A DNA stretch of 64,000 nt from Actinomycetaceae bacterium. GTDB taxonomy: Bacteria; Actinomycetota; Actinomycetes; Actinomycetales; Actinomycetaceae. Position numbers and translations under genes: made by a program. Shown in pieces: positions 1 to 8,284 of this stretch. The DNA is taken from positions 124,001 through 188,000 of the forward strand of contig JAUNLF010000002.1 in the NCBI GenBank assembly GCA_030532405.1, in the 5' to 3' direction. Positions within the stretch are counted from its first letter, which is position 1, and the number at the start of each line of letters is the position of its first letter. The notes beneath the pieces are model-generated. The model made no database searches. It saw only the letters and a list, made by a program, of their open reading frames with translations, and was not told the origin of the DNA.

Positions 1-1
1 C

Positions 2-379
2 AGCGCGGGCACGCTCCCCACCAGGGCAAGCCGCCACGGCCGGCGCCGCCTTCCAAAATGGCACCCCCTGAAGCCGCGCCGAATCGTTGACGACGCATCG
101 GAACTGTACCGAATCGAACCCGAAACAGCCCGGCCCACGGGGCGGCACGCCCGGAGCTACGCATTCGAAAACCACGACGAGGTGCCAGCTCGCCCTCGTA
201 CACGACAACGACCGCGAATGGAAAGCGGACTGGCGGAAGACTTCGCGACGGGACTACTTCCCATATCTGAAGAACCGAAGCGCATGTCCCGGCGGACAAT
301 CGTGCGCCCCACCGTGACCGGCGCAATCCCGATCACCAAGCCGAACGGGCACGGCGAGCGAGGCGAGGCCGAGTCGTGA
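2..379 (+). CDS. C-terminal part of a protein cut by the window edge, possibly FolK (HPPK)
   Basis: This reading frame is open from the left edge to the TGA at 377-379, and its stop overlaps the GTG start of the next gene, which suggests translational coupling. The visible 125 residues are mostly polar, Arg/Pro-rich and low in complexity; only the last 35 or so (containing SRRTIVRPTVTGAIPI) look like a conserved tail. In actinobacteria a DUF3180 membrane protein commonly follows folK, so the likely identity is the C-terminal extension of FolK or of a FolB-FolK fusion (hydroxymethyldihydropterin pyrophosphokinase, folate synthesis). No catalytic part is visible, so the assignment rests on context. 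The stretch near 187-206 contains one copy of the dispersed CGCCCTC motif. Confidence 0.45.
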   Translation, partial: SAGTLPTRASRHGRRRLPKWHPLKPRRIVDDASELYRIEPETARPTGRHARSYAFENHDEVPARPRTRQRPRMESGLAEDFATGLLPISEEPKRMSRRTIVRPTVTGAIPITKPNGHGERGEAES

Positions 380-840
380 AGCCTCTAAGCCTTCCAAGTC
401 TGCTGATTCCGGCGGTGATTTTCGGGGCTGTGGGCGCGGTGCTGCTACTGGCTTTTCCGACTATCATGTTCACGCCGTTCACCGGCATCTTGTTCGTAGC
501 GGTGGCTGGTGCGCTACTTTATTTTGGACGCAAAGTCGTGGCCCTCAAGAAGGATGAAGAAACTAACCTGACCGCCACGGGCGCAATGAACGTTGCAATG
601 TTTGCGTATTCTTCCGCGTGGGTTTCCGCGGCGGCGATCGGCTTTTTTGCGGGCGCTATTTTGTCGATGGTCCGCAACTTTCACGCGGACTATGTTCAAA
701 CTTCAGCGCTCGGAGCGGTGCTTTCCGCCTCGGGTGCGATAGTTTTACTTGTCGTTGCGGTGCTCGTGGAACGCTGGTGCCAGATTGACGACGATGACGA
801 ACAGCCGCCCTCTAAGGGCTTGGGACAGAATGCAGGGTAA
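376..840 (+). CDS. DUF3180-like four-helix membrane protein
   Basis: A 154-residue membrane protein starting at GTG 376, overlapping the upstream stop. Four hydrophobic segments lie near residues 8-28, 33-51, 70-95 and 111-131, with a charged loop (KKDEET) between the second and third and an acidic tail. Length, four-helix layout and position after a folate-type gene match the actinobacterial DUF3180 family, whose function is unknown. The next gene starts immediately after its TAA, so the two are surely co-transcribed. Family assignment is by architecture and context, not by a profile search. Confidence 0.7.
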   Translation: MKPLSLPSLLIPAVIFGAVGAVLLLAFPTIMFTPFTGILFVAVAGALLYFGRKVVALKKDEETNLTATGAMNVAMFAYSSAWVSAAAIGFFAGAILSMVRNFHADYVQTSALGAVLSASGAIVLLVVAVLVERWCQIDDDDEQPPSKGLGQNAG

Positions 841-1689
841 ATGGTGAACAGCAATGATCGTCAACGTAATCGCCCCGCGTCGAATCGTTCACGAGGGCGA
901 GCTTCGAACTCCAGTGGTGCCCGCGCAAACTCGCGCGGACAGGCGGGCCGCAGTGGCTCTCGTAAGGCGAGTGCTGGAAGGCCGCAGGGTACTGCGCCGC
1001 GCAAGTCAGCCTCCGGGCGCGGTGGTGAAGCGCGGGTAAGGCAGGCGTCCGCTGCCCGCGGTGGGCGTCCGGGCTCGGGCTCGCAGCCACGCAAGGCGCG
1101 CAAGCCCCGCGGTCGTGGACCGGCAGGTACGGGTCGAAACCGCGTGGCCACGATAGTGCTTGCGGCAGTTTTAGGTGTTGCTGTCATTGTTGGTGCCGCT
1201 TACTTGCTGATCAGTTCGGCAACGCGAAGCCTGCAGGAACGTCAGGCGATTATCGATTCGGTTCAAGAACGCGACATTGCTGACCCCATCGCGGAGTGCC
1301 TGCCGGCCAACCTCGATTTCAAGATCGGTGAACACCAAACGTCAGCATCCGTTGGCGACGGCTGGTCAACAAAAATCACAGTAACTAACACAGGCAGTGA
1401 ACCCTGCCTGACGGACGGTTCCGCAACGTCAGCCGGAATGATCGTAAGCTCGGGATCCTACAAGCTGGTGGACACCACCGAATGCGGTGACCCGGAGGCC
1501 ACAAAACCCCTGCTAATCGGCAGTGGGCGGAGTTGGAACGGGACGCTTTCCTGGGACGGCAAGGACTATCAAAACTGCACTGCCGGCGATGATGCAACTG
1601 CGGGCACGTACGTTATGCAACTGAAGTTCTTAGACGAAGTTAAAGGCGAAGTCGTCGTCCAACTTCAGGACAGGGAACCCCAGGAATAG
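841..1689 (+). CDS. Membrane-anchored protein with basic disordered N-terminus
   Basis: A 282-residue protein whose ATG directly follows the stop of the DUF3180-like gene. Residues 1-100 are rich in Arg, Ser, Gly and Ala with repeated RGR/SGR-type segments and should be disordered and cytoplasmic. One transmembrane helix (about residues 102-124) follows, then an exported domain of about 155 residues with four cysteines (in ECLP, EPCL, TECG and QNCT), compatible with two disulfides. The exported part resembles small beta-sandwich domains of actinobacterial hypothetical proteins. Function unknown. The basic N-terminus could bind nucleic acid or polyphosphate, but nothing shows this. Confidence 0.7.
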   Translation: MVNSNDRQRNRPASNRSRGRASNSSGARANSRGQAGRSGSRKASAGRPQGTAPRKSASGRGGEARVRQASAARGGRPGSGSQPRKARKPRGRGPAGTGRNRVATIVLAAVLGVAVIVGAAYLLISSATRSLQERQAIIDSVQERDIADPIAECLPANLDFKIGEHQTSASVGDGWSTKITVTNTGSEPCLTDGSATSAGMIVSSGSYKLVDTTECGDPEATKPLLIGSGRSWNGTLSWDGKDYQNCTAGDDATAGTYVMQLKFLDEVKGEVVVQLQDREPQE

Positions 1690-1709
1690 CGCAGGCTCCG
1701 GCTCGCGTG

Positions 1710-2783
1710 CTACCAGCCGACAGATTCGGGTGACGCCGCCAAGAATTGGCGCTGTAGCGAGTCAGAAATGAGGCTTGCCCGGTAGGGGCCCACGCCCTCG
1801 ATTGTTTGAAGGTCTTCAATGGAAGCTTCACGCAGTTTGGTGAGCGTGTGCCACTTTTCGGTGAGCGCTTCAATGATCGTCCACGGCAGGCGCGGCACCA
1901 TTGAAAGGGATCGAATGCCGCGTGGCTCTAACACGCGGTCAAGGTCGGATGAGTCCACTACGGCGTGGCCGATAGTTGCGCAAATGCGGGTGAGGTCGAC
2001 CAGGGCCTCGTCGTCCAGTTTGGACAGGGCGAGTTCGGCGGCAGAAACGTGTTTGGGCTGGCGGATATAGTCGCGAATCACCAGTGCTCGTTCGGAGGCC
2101 GAGCCGCGCACCAGGTCGTCCATCTGCAACTCGAGGAGGCGGCCGTCGGTGCCGAGTTCTTCGAGGTATCCGGAGATCTCGGTGTGAATGCGGCGAATCA
2201 TTTCCATGCGTTGCAGCGTGGTTGCAACATCGCGGATCGTGACGTTTTGGCGCTGTTCCAAAACTGTGAGGGTGGCGAGGTCTTCGTCGAGTCTTTGCGA
2301 GTAGCGATCCAAAGTATCCAATGCTAGGTTTGCGCGTGACAGCAGGGTTTCCGGCTCGATCAGGGTGCGCCTGAGGGATCCTACGTACACGGTGATGACC
2401 CTCATCGATGCGGACAGGGAGATAACGGGAATGCTGATCTGGCGGGCCATGCGCTCGGCGGTGCGGTGACGCATGCCTGACTCTGTGGTGTGAACCGAAG
2501 GGTCGGGGATCAACTGGACGTTTGCGCGTCGAATCCGCTTGTGGTCGGAAGATACGACGACGGCGCCGTCCATTTTTGATAGTTCTCGCAGGCGTGCGCC
2601 GGTGAACTCCACGTCTATTTCGAACCCGCCGGAGCATAGCGCCTCGACCTCCTCGTCGTATCCGAGCACGATAAGGGCGCCTGTGTGGCCGCGTTGAATG
2701 CGCTCCAAACCTTCGCGCAGTTCTGTGCCGGGTGCCATCGCCTTTAGGGCGCTGCGCATTATCTCCGATTCTGAGTTCGTCAT
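1710..2783 (-). CDS. disA: DNA integrity scanning diadenylate cyclase DisA
   Basis: DisA condenses two ATP into the second messenger c-di-AMP and scans DNA for recombination intermediates. The 357-residue protein has the expected layout: N-terminal DAC domain with the DGA motif at residues 72-74 and the RHR motif at 105-107, a central helical spine (about 150-300) and a C-terminal helix-hairpin-helix around IEGVGPYRA (about 325). The residue before RHR is Met104, where related proteins usually have Thr (GTRHR); this is the only obvious oddity. It lies 39 bp downstream of radA on the same strand, the usual actinobacterial pairing; RadA is known to interact with DisA in other species. Confidence 0.95.
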   Translation of the reverse strand: MTNSESEIMRSALKAMAPGTELREGLERIQRGHTGALIVLGYDEEVEALCSGGFEIDVEFTGARLRELSKMDGAVVVSSDHKRIRRANVQLIPDPSVHTTESGMRHRTAERMARQISIPVISLSASMRVITVYVGSLRRTLIEPETLLSRANLALDTLDRYSQRLDEDLATLTVLEQRQNVTIRDVATTLQRMEMIRRIHTEISGYLEELGTDGRLLELQMDDLVRGSASERALVIRDYIRQPKHVSAAELALSKLDDEALVDLTRICATIGHAVVDSSDLDRVLEPRGIRSLSMVPRLPWTIIEALTEKWHTLTKLREASIEDLQTIEGVGPYRASLISDSLQRQFLAASPESVGW

Positions 2784-2822
2784 AACTACTTCGTTCTGTC
2801 CGATTCCTCTATTTCGTCTATA

Positions 2823-4226
2823 TCACGGCTTAGCTGGTTTAGTCAGCCCGATCCGTGCAGCTGTTGCTAAATCTGATACTGGATAAATTGTGAGCCCATC
2901 GACCGCTTTCAGGTCGTCGCTTCCAGTTGATGGGACGATTGCTTTACTAAATCCTAACCGGGCGGCCTCCGTTAGGCGGCGTTGCACGCCGGCAGTTGCG
3001 CGGATTTCTCCGGTTAAACCAACCTCGCCGATCGCGATCATGTCTTTAACGACCGGGCGGTTCCACGCGGCAGACATGACAGCCAGGGCGGTCGCCATGT
3101 CCGCTGCGGGCTCCGAGGTTTTTGCCCCGCCCACGGTGGACACGTATACGTCTGAAGACGACGTGTCCACACCTAGCCGCGCCTGGCATACGGCCAACAT
3201 CATTGCCACGCGTGAATGATCGATTCCCGAGGTCGTCCTGCGCGGACTGCCCGCGTTTGTGTGCGTAACCAGTGCTTGCACTTCGGTGGGCATGGGGCGC
3301 CGGCCTTCCAACGTGACGGTTATGCACGTGCCGGGGGTGTCCGACCCGGTTTGGGATAGGAACAGCCCCGAGGGGTCGGGCAGCCCGATGATTCCAGAGT
3401 CGCGCAAGTCGAAGCAGCCGACCTCGTCGGTGGGGCCGTAACGGTTCTTTATTGCGCGAAGCAGTCGGAGGCGGGCGTGCCTGTCGCCCTCGAACTGGCA
3501 TACGACGTCAACTAAATGTTCGAGCACGCGCGGGCCCGCAATGCCACCGTCCTTGGTTACGTGACCAACCAGGATTACCGGAAGGTTCAGCTCTTTTGCC
3601 GCGTGGATGAGCCTGGCCGCAACGGCACGCACCTGCGCCACGCCACCCGCGGACCCCTCCACGTCGTGACTGTAAATGGTCTGCACCGAGTCGACGATCA
3701 GCAGCGATGGTTTTTGCGACTCGACGTGGCCGAGGATGGTCTCCAGGTTCGACTCGGCGGCCAGTAGCAGATCGTCGTGCAGTGCCCCGATACGTTCGGC
3801 GCGCAGGCGGATCTGCGAAGCGGATTCTTCAGCCGAGATGTACAGCACGGGCCCGCCCTCATTCGCCCTGGAATCTATCGCCGACTTCGCGGCAACATCC
3901 AACAGGAGCGTCGACTTTCCGACGCCAGGTTCACCGGCCAGGAGGACGACCGCGCCGGGAACTATGCCGCCGCCAAGAACGCGGTCAAGCTCTGAAACCC
4001 CGGTTGAACGGTAGCGCGCAACGTCTGCGGAAACCTGCGAGATGGGTGCGGCCTGCGACCTGGGGGCCAACGCCTGAGCGACGGGTGCGCCCTTCGAAAC
4101 AGGTGCGATCGGCGCGGCTTCGGACAGGGTTCCCCACGACCCGCACTCGCGGCACTGGCCAACCCACTTCGAGGTCACCCAGCCGCACTCGCTACACTCA
4201 TACTGCACGGTTGGTTTCTTAGCCAC
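2823..4226 (-). CDS. radA: DNA repair protein RadA
   Basis: RadA is a RecA-like ATPase with a Lon-protease-like C-terminal domain that promotes branch migration during recombinational repair. The 467-residue protein shows a zinc finger with Cys11, Cys14, Cys25 and Cys28, a Walker A motif GEPGVGKST (residues 98-106), the KNRYG family motif near residue 260, and the C-terminal LonC-type domain (from about 330). The start is GTG at 4226, preceded by a clear TAGGAGG ribosome binding site. It is the first gene of the radA-disA unit and is divergent from ppk2; the 220-bp gap between them holds the promoters of both. Confidence 0.95.
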   Translation of the reverse strand: MAKKPTVQYECSECGWVTSKWVGQCRECGSWGTLSEAAPIAPVSKGAPVAQALAPRSQAAPISQVSADVARYRSTGVSELDRVLGGGIVPGAVVLLAGEPGVGKSTLLLDVAAKSAIDSRANEGGPVLYISAEESASQIRLRAERIGALHDDLLLAAESNLETILGHVESQKPSLLIVDSVQTIYSHDVEGSAGGVAQVRAVAARLIHAAKELNLPVILVGHVTKDGGIAGPRVLEHLVDVVCQFEGDRHARLRLLRAIKNRYGPTDEVGCFDLRDSGIIGLPDPSGLFLSQTGSDTPGTCITVTLEGRRPMPTEVQALVTHTNAGSPRRTTSGIDHSRVAMMLAVCQARLGVDTSSSDVYVSTVGGAKTSEPAADMATALAVMSAAWNRPVVKDMIAIGEVGLTGEIRATAGVQRRLTEAARLGFSKAIVPSTGSDDLKAVDGLTIYPVSDLATAARIGLTKPAKP

Positions 4227-4434
4227 CGAGCCTCCTAATCCCTCCGGCCTTGCAGTCTCACGGCCTGGGTGCCGGCCAAAAACGAACCGAGCCCACCGCC
4301 CTGACTTACAAAAAGCGTAACAGTGACCACGGACAGTGCTAAGTTACGCCCTCAAAAATGTGGAAACCACGCCGAATTTGGCTGAAAACCGCACGTTTTT
4401 TTCGAAATCTTCAAGCGCGCGGGGCCGCGGTCGC

Positions 4435-4440
4435 TAAAGT
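4435..4440 (+). promoter_or_regulatory. Candidate -10 element of a leaderless ppk2 transcript
   Basis: TAAAGT lies 6 nt before the ATG of ppk2 and no Shine-Dalgarno sequence is visible. This spacing would put the transcription start at or very near the A of the start codon, giving a leaderless mRNA, a common arrangement in actinobacteria. No strong -35 box is evident. Confidence 0.45.
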
Positions 4441-4446
4441 GGTTTT

Positions 4447-5355
4447 ATGTCTGCGACCGATAATGTTTCTAAGCACGGAAATCCACCGAAACTCGATACG
4501 AAGGCGTACGAGAAAGAACTGCGACGGCTGCAAGCCGAACTCGTGGAAATGCAACAGTGGGTCATTGCGACCGGGGAGCGCATTTGCATCCTGTTTGAGG
4601 GCCGTGACGCTGCGGGCAAGGGGTCCGCAATTAAGCGGGTCACGCAGTACTTGAATCCGAGGCATGCCCGTGTTGTGGCTCTGCCGAAGCCTACCGAGCG
4701 GGAACGGACGCAGTGGTATTTCCAGCGCTACATTGAGCATCTGCCCGCCGCCGGTGAGATCGTCATTTTCGACCGGTCTTGGTACAACCGCGCCGGCGTG
4801 GAACGCGTCATGGGTTTTTGCACGACCGAGGAGTACCACCGCTTCTTGCGGCAGGCTCCCGAGTTTGAACGCATGCTGGTGGATGATGGGATTCGCGTTC
4901 TCAAGTACTGGTTTTCCGTGTCCGCGAAGGAACAGGAGGCCAGGTTCCGGTCGCGATCATCTGACCCGATGCGTCGCTGGAAGCTATCCCCAATGGACGT
5001 GCAGTCAATCACGCGCTGGGAAGACTACTCCAAAGCCAAAGACGCCATGTTTGCCGCGACGGACACGCCGTGGGCGCGGTGGATCACCGTTGAATCAGAA
5101 GACAAGAAGCGCTCGCGGATCAACGTCATCAACGACATTTTGCATCGCATCCCGTGGCAACGGATCGAACCGACTGAAATCGAGATTCCCGAGCGTCCGA
5201 CCGGCAACCACGATGACGACTACGAGCGTCTTGACCGCACCAACTACATCTACGTCGACGACATCGCCGGGCCACTAGAAAAAGAGAAAGTCACCGAGCG
5301 CAGAGCCGCCCTCAAAGCCGCGAAAAAAGCCTCTAAGAAAGCGAAGAAACAGTAG
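4447..5355 (+). CDS. ppk2: Polyphosphate kinase 2 (PPK2)
   Basis: PPK2 enzymes transfer phosphate between polyphosphate and nucleoside mono- or diphosphates. The 302-residue, single-domain protein has the family Walker A motif EGRDAAGKGS (residues 51-60), the downstream FDRSWYNRAGVER block with Asp109, and the RRWKLSPMD segment typical of PPK2 after the lid module. Length fits a one-domain class I enzyme. The C-terminus is Lys/Ala-rich (KKASKKAKK), possibly for binding the polyanion. There is no obvious ribosome binding site. Whether it favours ADP, GDP or a monophosphate cannot be read from sequence alone. It converges on the potassium regulator gene downstream, the two stop codons being separated by a duplicated hairpin. 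Confidence 0.93.
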   Translation: MSATDNVSKHGNPPKLDTKAYEKELRRLQAELVEMQQWVIATGERICILFEGRDAAGKGSAIKRVTQYLNPRHARVVALPKPTERERTQWYFQRYIEHLPAAGEIVIFDRSWYNRAGVERVMGFCTTEEYHRFLRQAPEFERMLVDDGIRVLKYWFSVSAKEQEARFRSRSSDPMRRWKLSPMDVQSITRWEDYSKAKDAMFAATDTPWARWITVESEDKKRSRINVINDILHRIPWQRIEPTEIEIPERPTGNHDDDYERLDRTNYIYVDDIAGPLEKEKVTERRAALKAAKKASKKAKKQ

Positions 5356-5370
5356 GGGGTAGCCTTCCTA
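5353..5370. terminator. Stem-loop carrying the ppk2 stop codon (copy 1)
   Basis: A 7-bp stem (TAGGGGG with CTTCCTA, two G-U pairs) with loop TAGC. It begins with the TAG stop of ppk2 and is followed by AAAAA on the plus strand. It is a near copy of the hairpin 25 bp downstream; together they form a convergent termination region. Confidence 0.5.
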
Positions 5371-5377
5371 AAAACAG

Positions 5378-5395
5378 TAGGGAGTAGCCTTCCTA
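5378..5395. terminator. Stem-loop carrying the ktrA stop codon (copy 2)
   Basis: A 7-bp stem (TAGGGAG with CTTCCTA, one G-U pair) with loop TAGC. Its last three bases are the complement of the TAG stop of the minus-strand gene. On the minus strand it is followed by CTGTTTTT, giving a U-tract as in an intrinsic terminator for the potassium operon. Confidence 0.55.
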
Positions 5396-6064
5396 GGGCC
5401 TGTTTGCGAAGTATTCGAGTAGGGTGCCGTCGCCGGAGACGATAATGATGTCTTCGCGGTCGATTCGAGTATCTGAGGCCGCGTACTCGAACCCCCGGCC
5501 CGGTTGCAGTACGCCCAGCACGTTCACGCCGTACTTGGCGCGAATATCGGACTCTGCCAGGGTGAAGCCCTGCACCTCTTTTGGTGGGCGCATCTTCATG
5601 ATGGCGAATCCTTGCTTGTCCATTTCAATGTAGTCGAGCATGCGGCCGCCAACCAGGTGCGCGGTGCGCTGGCCGGCGTCAAACTCGGGGTACACAACGT
5701 GGTGGGCGCCAATGCGGCGCAGGATGCGGCCGTGTTCGCGCGAAGTTGCCTTCGCCCAAATTGACGGCATCTCAATGTCAACCAGGTTTGCCGTGATCAG
5801 GACGGACGCCTCCAGGGAGGACCCCACGCCCACGACCGCTGAGGAAAAGTCGCGTGCCCCGAGCTGTTCGAGGGCCTCAACATTCGCAGCGTCGGCCTCC
5901 ACAAGCGGAATACGGCCCGAATAGAGCTGAACCTTGCGCGGATCGTTTTCAACCGCCAAGATTTCGCGCCCCAGACGGTCAAGCGTTGCCGCAACAGCGG
6001 ATCCGAAACGCCCCAAGCCGATCACCAGGGTGCCACTTGATTGTTGCCAATCTGACTCAGCCAC
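5393..6064 (-). CDS. ktrA: Potassium uptake regulatory subunit, KtrA/TrkA type
   Basis: A 223-residue cytoplasmic RCK protein that gates the membrane subunit of a Ktr/Trk potassium uptake system. The N-terminal Rossmann RCK_N domain contains IGLGRFGSAVA (residues 15-25) and an acidic residue after the second strand (AVEND), typical of NAD(H)/nucleotide binding. The C-terminal RCK_C domain covers about residues 140-223. Its single RCK unit and length fit KtrA rather than the double-length TrkA. Start is GTG 6064 with a GAGGAGG site upstream. It lies 80 bp downstream of the membrane subunit on the same strand. RCK_C domains of this family bind c-di-AMP in other bacteria; disA lies 3 kb away. 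Confidence 0.9.
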   Translation of the reverse strand: MAESDWQQSSGTLVIGLGRFGSAVAATLDRLGREILAVENDPRKVQLYSGRIPLVEADAANVEALEQLGARDFSSAVVGVGSSLEASVLITANLVDIEMPSIWAKATSREHGRILRRIGAHHVVYPEFDAGQRTAHLVGGRMLDYIEMDKQGFAIMKMRPPKEVQGFTLAESDIRAKYGVNVLGVLQPGRGFEYAASDTRIDREDIIIVSGDGTLLEYFANRP

Positions 6065-6144
6065 GAGTCCTCCTCACAAAGGCCAATCCATTTGCCGTTC
6101 TAGTTTCCCACACGCGCTGCGGGATCGAATGCCCGCTGAGCGTT

Positions 6145-7620
6145 TTAACCAATGATCGGGCGCTCCTCCGGCATGCGGATCACGCGTCTGCGTTCGCGAA
6201 GCGCGAGTGCGGCCGCGATAGTCATAGTTCCCGTCCGCCCCAAATACATGAGCGCCGACAGCACGTACTTACCCGAATCCGGCAGTTCCCCCGTGATGCC
6301 GGTTGAAAGCCCGCACGTGCCGAACGCGGAAATCGTTTCGAAAAGCACCCTATCTAGCGTGTACGAGGTCGTGTGCAACAAGATGAGTGTCGCGATCCCC
6401 ACCAGCGCCGCGCCAATCATCGTGACCGCAACTGCTAGTCGAACCGACGAGGACGGAATGCGCCGCCGGAACGCCTCAATGTCACGGTCACCGCGGGCCT
6501 CTGCTAACACCGCCAGGGTCAGTACCGCGATGGTCGTCACCTTAATGCCACCGGCAGTGGATGCGGAGCCCCCGCCAATGAACATCATGATGTCTTGGAA
6601 GAACCACGTTCCGCGGTTCATTTCGCCCACGTCCAGCAAAGATATGCCCGACGACCTCGCATTCACGCCCGCAAGTAACGAGTGCATGACGCGGTCAGTT
6701 ACCGACAGTTCCCCGTACGTCTTGGGGTTGCCCCACTCGGAGGCGCCAACCATCAGCGTGCCGATAATCGCCAGTGACAGGTAGGTCGTGAGCGTTAGCT
6801 TCGTGTGGAGTGTGAGTCTGCGCGGCGTGCGCCAGTTGCGGGTCAGGTCCATCATTACGGGGAACCCTACGGCGCCCACCATCGTTCCGATGATGATTGG
6901 CGTGATCATCCAAATATCAGAAATGTGAGGTTCAAGTCCGCCGGGCAAAACCACAAATCCGGCGTTATTAAAGATCGAGATCGCCATGAACAGGGCGTAC
7001 CAAAGCGACTGCGCGAAACTGTAATCCAGCGTCAAATAGCGGGGTAGTAGCACCATGAACAACACGAAATCAGCGGTCAGCGCCGTAATAATGACCATGC
7101 GCATCAGCGAACCAACTTGGCCGAGCTGAGCCGTTTTCGTCTCGGTTGCGGCAAGCATTCTTTGGGTCAAACCAATATGGCGTGACACTGCGAGCCCCAA
7201 AATGGACGCCATCGTCATGACACCCATTCCGCCGATCGAAATGCCGATCGCAATCGCGATCTGTCCAAATAACGACCAGTAGTTAGCCGTATCAACAGTC
7301 GTCAGACCCGTAACCGATACGGCTGAAGTCGCGTTAAACAGCGCGTCTGCAAACGGAGCGCGCTCCCCGGACTGCGTGGCAAACGGCAAACTAAGCAGCG
7401 CGGTAATCACCGCGATGATCGACGCGAAAACCACGAGGGCCAGGTGCGCCGGATACGTGCGAGCCAGATGATCAACCCGCTCGCGCATCCGATCCATAGG
7501 AGTTGGGTCCAACGCGATGGGCTGCCCGCCAGGGGTGTGCACACTCGGATCCGAATGCATTGAGGGCGGAGCCGACACGGGTCGGTAAGACCCGCGGCCA
7601 GCGCGCGAGAACAGGCCCAT
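6145..7620 (-). CDS. ktrB: Potassium uptake transmembrane subunit, KtrB/TrkH family
   Basis: A 491-residue integral membrane protein of the TrkH/TrkG/KtrB superfamily. Repeated membrane-pore-membrane units are recognisable from the filter-like loops (NATSAVSVTGLTT, FNNAGFVVLPGG, GGGSASTAGGIKVTT and FGTCGLSTGITGE), each centred on a conserved Gly. The N-terminal 55 residues are hydrophilic. Start is ATG 7620 with AAGGAGG upstream. With the RCK protein downstream it forms a two-gene potassium import system. The 200-bp gap upstream separates it from a divergent gene and must hold both promoters; I saw no convincing c-di-AMP riboswitch there. Confidence 0.92.
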   Translation of the reverse strand: MGLFSRAGRGSYRPVSAPPSMHSDPSVHTPGGQPIALDPTPMDRMRERVDHLARTYPAHLALVVFASIIAVITALLSLPFATQSGERAPFADALFNATSAVSVTGLTTVDTANYWSLFGQIAIAIGISIGGMGVMTMASILGLAVSRHIGLTQRMLAATETKTAQLGQVGSLMRMVIITALTADFVLFMVLLPRYLTLDYSFAQSLWYALFMAISIFNNAGFVVLPGGLEPHISDIWMITPIIIGTMVGAVGFPVMMDLTRNWRTPRRLTLHTKLTLTTYLSLAIIGTLMVGASEWGNPKTYGELSVTDRVMHSLLAGVNARSSGISLLDVGEMNRGTWFFQDIMMFIGGGSASTAGGIKVTTIAVLTLAVLAEARGDRDIEAFRRRIPSSSVRLAVAVTMIGAALVGIATLILLHTTSYTLDRVLFETISAFGTCGLSTGITGELPDSGKYVLSALMYLGRTGTMTIAAALALRERRRVIRMPEERPIIG

Positions 7621-7820
7621 AGCGCCGCCCTCCTTATCGGACTACAACACCTTCAAGGATCCGCAACAACCGGTTGGCGGACCTTCTACTACAGGCAACT
7701 TTACAGCGCATATATTGGAGTGTTTACCCAAACCCCCGCAAATTCCACTAAGATAGCGCGTGGGCACACTACCATTGACGCAGTAGCCTCAATTTCCATC
7801 CTTACAGAAACGGGTCGTAC

Positions 7821-8039
7821 ATGGCGCAGCAGGAAAAGCCGCAGTTTGTGACGGTTGCGGAAGTCGCTGACCTCATGCGCGTGTCCAAAATGACCGTGTA
7901 CCGCATGATTCACGCCGGCGAACTACCAGCCATGCGCGTAGGTAAGTCCTTCAGGGTTCCACAGAGTGCGGTTACCGCCCTCATTGAAGCTGGACTGTCA
8001 GGGTGGGACGTAGATGAGACGGGAACCACCGGCCGGTAA
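7821..8039 (+). CDS. Excisionase-family (MerR-like fold) small DNA-binding protein
   Basis: A 72-residue helix-turn-helix protein. The core FVTVAEVADLMRVSKMTVYRMIHAGELPAMRVGKSFRVPQ pattern is the excisionase/AlpA-type winged helix, in which the helix after VSKMTVYR reads DNA and the RVGKSFRV beta-hairpin forms the wing. Such proteins in actinobacteria are usually chromosomal regulators, not phage excisionases, and often sit upstream of a bS22-type gene and a histidine phosphatase, as here. No integrase or attachment site is nearby. The target is unknown. Confidence 0.85.
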   Translation: MAQQEKPQFVTVAEVADLMRVSKMTVYRMIHAGELPAMRVGKSFRVPQSAVTALIEAGLSGWDVDETGTTGR

Positions 8040-8052
8040 CACCCCTTTCATT

Positions 8053-8082
8053 TTGACAATGTGCCGCAAACCTTAGTAAATT
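8053..8082 (+). promoter_or_regulatory. Candidate sigma-70-type promoter of the bS22 gene
   Basis: TTGACA (8053-8058) is a perfect -35 box and TAAATT (8077-8082) a plausible -10 with an 18-bp spacer. The transcript would start about 40 nt before the bS22 ATG, leaving room for the TAGGAGGG ribosome binding site. Confidence 0.5.
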
Positions 8083-8127
8083 CCCTATGTTTGGGAGAAA
8101 ATTAAGGCTATGTATTAGGAGGGCCAG

Positions 8128-8226
8128 ATGGGCTCCGTCATCAAGAAGCGCCGCAAGCGCATGTCGAAGAAGAAGCACCGTAAGCTACTTCGCAAGACTC
8201 GCCACCAGCGTCGCAACAAGAAGTAA
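8128..8226 (+). CDS. Small ribosomal protein bS22 (AURKAIP1/COX24 domain)
   Basis: A 32-residue, extremely basic protein (starts [19 protein letters not shown] and ends QRRNKK) that matches the actinobacterial AURKAIP1/COX24-domain protein found bound to the small ribosomal subunit and named bS22. It is preceded by a strong TAGGAGGG site and followed by an intrinsic terminator, so it is a short monocistronic unit. The pattern of Lys/Arg blocks leaves little doubt about identity despite the length. Confidence 0.9.
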   Translation: MGSVIKKRRKRMSKKKHRKLLRKTRHQRRNKK

Positions 8227-8239
8227 CATTCGCGAATAG

Positions 8240-8264
8240 AAAACGCCCCTGCACGGGGCCTTTT
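8240..8264 (+). terminator. Intrinsic terminator after bS22
   Basis: GCCCC (8245-8249) pairs with GGGGC (8255-8259) around loop TGCAC; the flanking AAAA and TTTT also pair across a C/C mismatch and supply the U-tract. Confidence 0.75.
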
Positions 8265-8284
8265 CTGTATAGGGAGCGAAGCAC

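Noticed and set aside
7621..7820. Possible c-di-AMP (ydaO-type) riboswitch before the potassium operon
   Set aside because: I looked because disA is nearby, but none of the conserved blocks of that riboswitch could be recognised in the 200-bp gap.
7821..8039. Prophage excisionase
   Set aside because: The protein fold is excisionase-like, but no integrase, phage gene or attachment repeat is nearby; the context with bS22 is a normal chromosomal one.
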